Source: Bacteroidetes bacterium 2013_40CM_41_45
GTDB lineage: Bacteria > Bacteroidota > Bacteroidia > AKYH767-A > 2013-40CM-41-45
Reading direction: 5' to 3'
Length of the DNA stretch: 64,000 nt
Assembly: GCA_002215675.1 (NCBI GenBank)
Contig: NGFH01000002.1
Span: forward strand, 595,887-659,886
The notes under the pieces are model-generated. The model was not told the origin of the DNA, did no database searches, and was given only the letters and a program-made list of their open reading frames with translations. Below, piece by piece: positions 59,885-64,000 of this stretch. The translations under genes and the position numbers were made by a program. Position 1 is the stretch's first letter; the number at the start of each line of letters is the position of its first letter.

Positions 59885-60907
59885 ATGGGATTTTTTGACT
59901 TCCTCACCCAGGAAATAGCGATAGACCTTGGCACTGCCAACACGCTGATTATTCATAACGACAAAGTTGTTGTGGACGAACCTTCTATTGTCGCCATGGA
60001 CCGCATGAGCGGAAAAGTTCTTGCCGTGGGCAAGCAGGCCATGATGATGCATGGAAAAACACACGAAAACATAAAGACCGTGCGCCCCCTGAAAGACGGT
60101 GTGATTGCCGACTTTGAGGCAGCCGAGCATATGATAAAGGGAATGATACGGATGATAAATCCCGGCAGGCGGTTGTTTACGCCCTCGCTGAAGATGGTGA
60201 TTTGCATTCCGTCGGGCATTACCGAAGTGGAAAAACGTGCCGTGCGCGATTCTGCCGAACACGCGGGCGCCAAGGAAGTGTACTTGATTCACGAACCTAT
60301 GGCCGCAGCAATAGGAATAGGTATTGACGTAGAGGAGCCGATGGGCAACATGATTATTGATATTGGCGGTGGCACCAGCGAGATTGCTGTGATTGCATTA
60401 GGCGGTATCGTGTGCGACCAATCGCTGCGCGTTGCAGGCGATGGTTTCACCAACGACGTATGGGATTACATGCGCAGGCAGCATAACATACTGATAGGGG
60501 AGCGCTCGGCCGAGCGAATTAAAATAGAAGCCGGTTCTGCTTTAGCGGAGCTGGATAATCCTCCTCCCGAATTTGCCGTTCATGGCAGAGACCTTATGTC
60601 GGGCATACCAAAGGAAATTTCTGTTACATACACTGAGATCGCTCATGCACTCGACAAATCCATAGCGAAAGTGGAAGAAGCTATCCTGAAAGCGCTGGAG
60701 TTAACGCCACCGGAATTATCTGCTGATATTTATCGGACAGGAATTTACCTGACAGGTGGCGGAGCGCTGCTGCGCGGGTTGGATAAACGCATTTCGCAAA
60801 AGACAAAACTGGTAGTGCATGTAGCCGAAGACCCGCTCAGGGCAGTGGTTCGCGGTACAGGCATTGCGCTGAAAAATATTTCGCGGTTTAAATTCCTGAT
60901 GCGCTGA
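59885..60907 (+). CDS. mreB: Rod shape-determining protein MreB (actin homologue)
   Basis: MreB forms membrane-bound filaments that guide lateral peptidoglycan synthesis. The 340-residue protein starts MGFFDFLTQEIAIDLGTANTLI, in which the short amphipathic N-terminus precedes the phosphate-1 loop. It has VAVGKQAMMMHGKTHENI, the phosphate-2 motif MIIDIGGGTSEIAVIALGG, SGIPKEISVTYTEI and adenosine-motif YLTGGGALLRGLD. Length is normal. First gene of the mreBCD-PBP2 cluster; a 231-base gap with inverted heptamer arrays separates it from mreC. Confidence 0.97.
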   Translation: MGFFDFLTQEIAIDLGTANTLIIHNDKVVVDEPSIVAMDRMSGKVLAVGKQAMMMHGKTHENIKTVRPLKDGVIADFEAAEHMIKGMIRMINPGRRLFTPSLKMVICIPSGITEVEKRAVRDSAEHAGAKEVYLIHEPMAAAIGIGIDVEEPMGNMIIDIGGGTSEIAVIALGGIVCDQSLRVAGDGFTNDVWDYMRRQHNILIGERSAERIKIEAGSALAELDNPPPEFAVHGRDLMSGIPKEISVTYTEIAHALDKSIAKVEEAILKALELTPPELSADIYRTGIYLTGGGALLRGLDKRISQKTKLVVHVAEDPLRAVVRGTGIALKNISRFKFLMR

Positions 60908-60960
60908 GTGGGTAGCACTCAAAGCATCGCGCACCACATAATAATTGAAAATACAATCGT

Positions 60961-61127
60961 GTTATAAGTTATATGTTATACGTTATACGGGAAAAAACCC
61001 CGCGTTTACCCCTGACCCCTAAAGGGGGACTTGCTACAGTCGGTGAAGGGGTTCTCAATAAGTTATACGAAAAAAAAATAGCACTCTCCTTCGTATAACT
61101 TATAACTTATAGCTTATAACGTATAAC
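60961..61127. repeat. Inverted period-7 arrays in the mreB-mreC gap
   Basis: GTTATAA GTTATAT GTTATAC GTTATAC (60961-60988), then a CCCCTGACCCCTAAAGGGGG element (61009-61028), another single GTTATAC (61062-61068), and the inverted words GTATAAC TTATAAC TTATAGC TTATAAC GTATAAC (61093-61127). The outer arrays are reverse complements and could form a stem of about 28 bp across the gap. The last word ends 11 bases before the mreC ATG. Confidence 0.8.
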
Positions 61128-61138
61128 TCTCTTCTATC

Positions 61139-61969
61139 ATGAGAAACCTCTTTCTGTTTTTCTGGAAATTCAAATTCTTTTTATTCTTTCTTTTACTGGA
61201 AGCAGTTTCCGTTTTCCTGATTGTTCAGAATAATAATTTTCAACGCGCATCATTTATTAATGCTACACTTTCGGTAAGCACCGGTCTCCAGGGTTTCATG
61301 GATTCGTTTAAGGGCTACCTGGGACTGAAGGATGCTAATCGCAAGCTGGCAGAGGAGAATGCGTATTTGCGCTCCCTGCTTCCCTCATCGTACATCATGA
61401 ACGCTCCGCAACTGAATGTTTCTGATACCATGCGCCACCAGCAGTATTCCTTTATACCGGCACGGGTTATAAGCGGCACTTTTTTCCGCAGAACAAATTA
61501 TCTGCTTCTTGATAAAGGAACCGATGGCGGCATTAAGCCTGAGATGGGAGTCATAACTGCAAAAGGCGCTGTCGGCATTGTGAAAGATGTGTCAAAACAT
61601 TATTGTTCTGTGATGTCTTTTTTGCACAAGGACAGCCGGGTAAGCGCAAGGATTAAGAAAAATTCTTACATCGGTTCACTCACCTGGGACGGGCATCATC
61701 CGCTATACGCAACGCTAAGCGACATTCCTAAGCACGTGGTGTTTGCGCGGGGCGATACGATCGAGACCAGCAGCTATTCATCCGTTTACCCCGAAGGAAT
61801 TCCTCTGGGCACCATTGAAGAAACACAGCTTGATAAGGGAGGAAATTTTTTCATCATGAAAGTGAAGTTGCTCGAGGACTTTCAGAAACTCTCCTATGTA
61901 TATGTGGTCAATTATCTTTTTAAAGAGGAGAGAAATAAACTTGAGAAAGAATCAGTAAATGAACGATAA
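61139..61969 (+). CDS. mreC: Rod shape-determining protein MreC
   Basis: MreC is the periplasmic scaffold of the rod (elongasome) complex that activates PBP2. The 276-residue protein has one N-terminal membrane segment (FKFFLFFLLLEAVSVFLIV) and a coiled coil (LKDANRKLAEENAYLRSLL). The two beta-barrel domains contain VISGTFFRRTNYLLLDKGTD, GVITAKGAVGIV and RVSARIKKNSYIGSLTWDG. SVYPEGIPLGTIEE is the family signature near the end. It overlaps mreD by 11 bases. Confidence 0.95.
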   Translation: MRNLFLFFWKFKFFLFFLLLEAVSVFLIVQNNNFQRASFINATLSVSTGLQGFMDSFKGYLGLKDANRKLAEENAYLRSLLPSSYIMNAPQLNVSDTMRHQQYSFIPARVISGTFFRRTNYLLLDKGTDGGIKPEMGVITAKGAVGIVKDVSKHYCSVMSFLHKDSRVSARIKKNSYIGSLTWDGHHPLYATLSDIPKHVVFARGDTIETSSYSSVYPEGIPLGTIEETQLDKGGNFFIMKVKLLEDFQKLSYVYVVNYLFKEERNKLEKESVNER

Positions 61970-62474
61970 AATCATTCCATCGGTAATCCGGTTTTTTTTA
62001 TTTGCAGCGCTGCAGGTTATAGTGTTCAATAATTTGCAGTTGAATACATACATAAATATTTTCATCTATACAGGATTTATTTTATTGCTGCCTTTCGAGA
62101 TCCAGGGCGGGTTGCTGCTGGTAGTGAGTTTTTTAATGGGCTTGCTTATGGATGTATTTGCGAATACGGGTGGGCTTCATGCAGCAGCATGCACGTTCAT
62201 GGCTTTCTGCAGGCCCGGTGTGCTTAGGTTTATCTCTCCACGCGACGGATATGATTCTGCCGGTTCACCAACCATTTCCTCCATGGGAATAGGCTGGTTT
62301 GTGACCTATGCGTTTCTGCTTGTTTTTCTTCACAATTTAGTTTGTTTCTTTCTTGAAGCGTTTCGCCTGAGCGAGTTTTTCTTCACGATGGCAAAAATTA
62401 TTCTTACCACCTTTGTTACAGTGCTGCTGCTCATTGCTGCGCAGCTCTTGACAGGAAAGCCGATGAAGTCATGA
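61959..62474 (+). CDS. mreD: Rod shape-determining protein MreD
   Basis: A 171-residue polytopic inner-membrane protein with five or six hydrophobic segments (VIRFFLFAALQVIVFNNL, GGLLLVVSFLMGLLMDVFAN, MAKIILTTFVTVLLLIAAQL). It sits in the conserved mreB-C-D-PBP2 order. The motif GLLMDVFANTGGLHAAA matches the MreD 'G-x-x-x-D' helix. Its start lies in the mreC end and its stop overlaps the PBP2 start (ATGA), indicating tight translational coupling. Confidence 0.92.
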   Translation: MNDKIIPSVIRFFLFAALQVIVFNNLQLNTYINIFIYTGFILLLPFEIQGGLLLVVSFLMGLLMDVFANTGGLHAAACTFMAFCRPGVLRFISPRDGYDSAGSPTISSMGIGWFVTYAFLLVFLHNLVCFFLEAFRLSEFFFTMAKIILTTFVTVLLLIAAQLLTGKPMKS

Positions 62475-64000
62475 ACCTGATTACCGAAAGGCGTTTTGTT
62501 GTCTCAGTTATTTTTCTTGCGGTGGGAGTTATCTTTCTCCTCCGGCTTTTTTATATCCAGGTAATCGACAGGAGCTACAAGCTCTCGGCAAATAATAATG
62601 TGTTGCGTTCTATCACCGAGTATCCCGCGCGCGGTGTGCTATACGACCGCAACGGAAAATTATTGGTGTACAACCAGCCTGTGTATGACCTGATGATTAT
62701 TCCCAAACAAGTCCACATGCAAGACACTGCTGAATTCTGCGCCCTGCTTGGAATTACTTCATACGACTACATCAATAAATTTATCAAGGCAAAAAATTAT
62801 TCGCGTGTAAAGCCTTCCATTTTCGAAAAGCAATTGTCTCCTGAAACATATGCAACGCTGCAGGAAAAATTATATAAGTATCCCGGTTTTTATGTTGAGT
62901 CGCGCACGCTGCGGAAATATCTTTCGCCGGTATCAGCCCAGCTTTTTGGGTATGTGGGCGAAGTGGACAGCTCGGTGATTGCTAAGAATTCGTACTACCG
63001 TGAGGGCGATTACATTGGCAAAAGCGGAATAGAGCAATCGTATGAAAATGTTTTGCGTGGAAAGCGCGGAGTACGGATTGTGATGATGGACGCTTTAAAC
63101 AGGGAGAAAGGAAGTTTCGAGAATGGCAGGTATGATTCTGCTGCCGTATCCGGCGACAACCTTACGCTTACTCTTGATGCTGAACTCCAGGAATACGGAG
63201 AACTCCTGATGCAAAACAAAACAGGTGGTATTGTAGCCATCGACCCGCAGTCAGGAGAAATTCTTGCATGCATAAGCACGCCAACGTATGACCCGAACCT
63301 GCTTGTAGGAAGAGAGCGCACAAAAAATTATGCGAAGCTGTTGGTAGACAGAAGCAAGCCCCTCTTTAACCGGGCGCTCATGGCATACTACCCGCCGGGT
63401 TCAACTTTTAAACTGATTAATGATTTAATCGGTTTGCAGGAAGGAGTGCTTCATCCTTCCACTACGTATTATTGCGATGGAGGTTATCACATGGGCAACC
63501 ACACCGTAAAATGCGATGAGCGTCATAATTGGTTATCCCTGAGTGATGCTATTATGCACTCGTGCAATACCTATCACTGTTATGTTTTCCGTTCCATTAT
63601 TGACCAGAACAAATTTGCTACGACCGAAGAAGGATTCACCGACTGGCGGAATCATGTGCTCACATTCGGCATCGGCAAGCGTTTGTTCAGCGATTTGCCG
63701 CAAGAGCTGAAAGGCAATGTTCCCTCCGTAGAATATTATGATAAATATTTCGGGAAGGGGAAATGGAAATCCTCCACGGTAGTTTCGCTTTCCATTGGCC
63801 AGGGTGAACTTGGAATAACACCACTGCAAATGGCAAACACTATGTGCATTATTTCTAACAAAGGATTCTTTTATGTGCCGCACATTGTGAAAAAAATCAG
63901 CGACAAGCAAAACCCCGACACTAATTTCTACGGAAAAAATTTTACGGATATCAATACTGCGTATTACGATATGATTATTGAAGGAATGGAACGAGTTGTG
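62471..64000 (+). CDS. mrdA: Penicillin-binding protein 2 (3' truncated by window)
   Basis: PBP2 is the elongasome transpeptidase. The frame is open for 510 codons to the window end. It has a short cytoplasmic N-terminus, one membrane segment (FVVSVIFLAVGVIFLLRLFY), then the pedestal domain beginning RSITEYPARGVLYDRNGKLL. In the transpeptidase domain the active-site S311 is in YYPPGSTFK (SxxK) and the second motif is SCN at 364-366. The KTG motif lies beyond the window. It starts at ATG 62471, overlapping the mreD stop by the ATGA arrangement. Confidence 0.95.
   Translation, partial: MNLITERRFVVSVIFLAVGVIFLLRLFYIQVIDRSYKLSANNNVLRSITEYPARGVLYDRNGKLLVYNQPVYDLMIIPKQVHMQDTAEFCALLGITSYDYINKFIKAKNYSRVKPSIFEKQLSPETYATLQEKLYKYPGFYVESRTLRKYLSPVSAQLFGYVGEVDSSVIAKNSYYREGDYIGKSGIEQSYENVLRGKRGVRIVMMDALNREKGSFENGRYDSAAVSGDNLTLTLDAELQEYGELLMQNKTGGIVAIDPQSGEILACISTPTYDPNLLVGRERTKNYAKLLVDRSKPLFNRALMAYYPPGSTFKLINDLIGLQEGVLHPSTTYYCDGGYHMGNHTVKCDERHNWLSLSDAIMHSCNTYHCYVFRSIIDQNKFATTEEGFTDWRNHVLTFGIGKRLFSDLPQELKGNVPSVEYYDKYFGKGKWKSSTVVSLSIGQGELGITPLQMANTMCIISNKGFFYVPHIVKKISDKQNPDTNFYGKNFTDINTAYYDMIIEGMERVV

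Noticed and set aside
62471-64000. PBP2 as a broken gene
   Set aside because: The frame is intact for 510 codons and simply leaves the window before the KTG motif.
1-64000. tRNA, rRNA, riboswitch, transposase or integrase genes
   Set aside because: Reading both strands, I saw no tRNA T-loop/cloverleaf pattern, no rRNA, no known riboswitch core and no DDE or tyrosine-recombinase motif. A covariance-model scan would be needed to exclude small RNAs.

Overview
The window is from a Bacteroidota chromosome, probably an uncultured gliding or free-living member. Four things point there: at least nine proteins carry type IX secretion (T9SS) sorting tails (types A and B); promoter-like sites fit TTTG / TAnnTTTG; several genes belong to families typical of the phylum (GWxTD protein, Bacteroidota-type PurM and Tgt); and starts lack strong Shine-Dalgarno sites. 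No rRNA, tRNA, integrase, transposase or CRISPR array was recognised.

Layout. 1-4.5 kb: tail of an OmpA/LysM protein, purM-prfA, then a reverse HIT gene and rmlB. 4.6-13.5 kb: two large reverse T9SS cargo genes. 13.7-19 kb: reverse mqnE-rsmG, a DUF4256 gene plus an unknown gene inside a segment bounded by a 17-bp perfect direct repeat, then an ECF sigma factor overlapping a glycosyltransferase. 19-21.6 kb: tgt, a T9SS cargo gene, rpmB. 21.7-25.6 kb: three forward genes (RES domain, DUF1801, beta-propeller cargo), each followed by a related palindromic element. The ends of the first two units are complementary, the logic of integron gene cassettes without an integrase. 25.6-38.6 kb: mltG-nth (reverse); GWxTD protein, glycosyltransferase and hybrid histidine kinase (forward); and a reverse group of an AddB-like nuclease, isoaspartyl peptidase, mnmH and selD. 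38.7-55.3 kb: a beta-propeller/PKD T9SS type B protein, an AddA-like helicase-nuclease, an M43 metalloprotease and a 2619-residue adhesin-like protein with 24 PKD-like repeats. 55.6-59.5 kb: a small membrane/outer-membrane pair and two more T9SS cargo genes. 59.9-64 kb: mreB, mreC, mreD and the start of PBP2, the cell-shape cluster.

How it fits together. About 40% of the window is surface or secreted T9SS cargo interleaved with housekeeping operons: menaquinone, tRNA modification with queuine and selenium, peptidoglycan/rod shape, and double-strand-break repair. The main unexplained structures are (1) the integron-like cassette units in two places and opposite orientations, (2) arrays of period-7 (heptanucleotide) repeats scattered between genes and also inside coding sequences, and (3) a nested higher-order repeat in the giant adhesin. 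(1) and (2) are the best candidates for something under-described.
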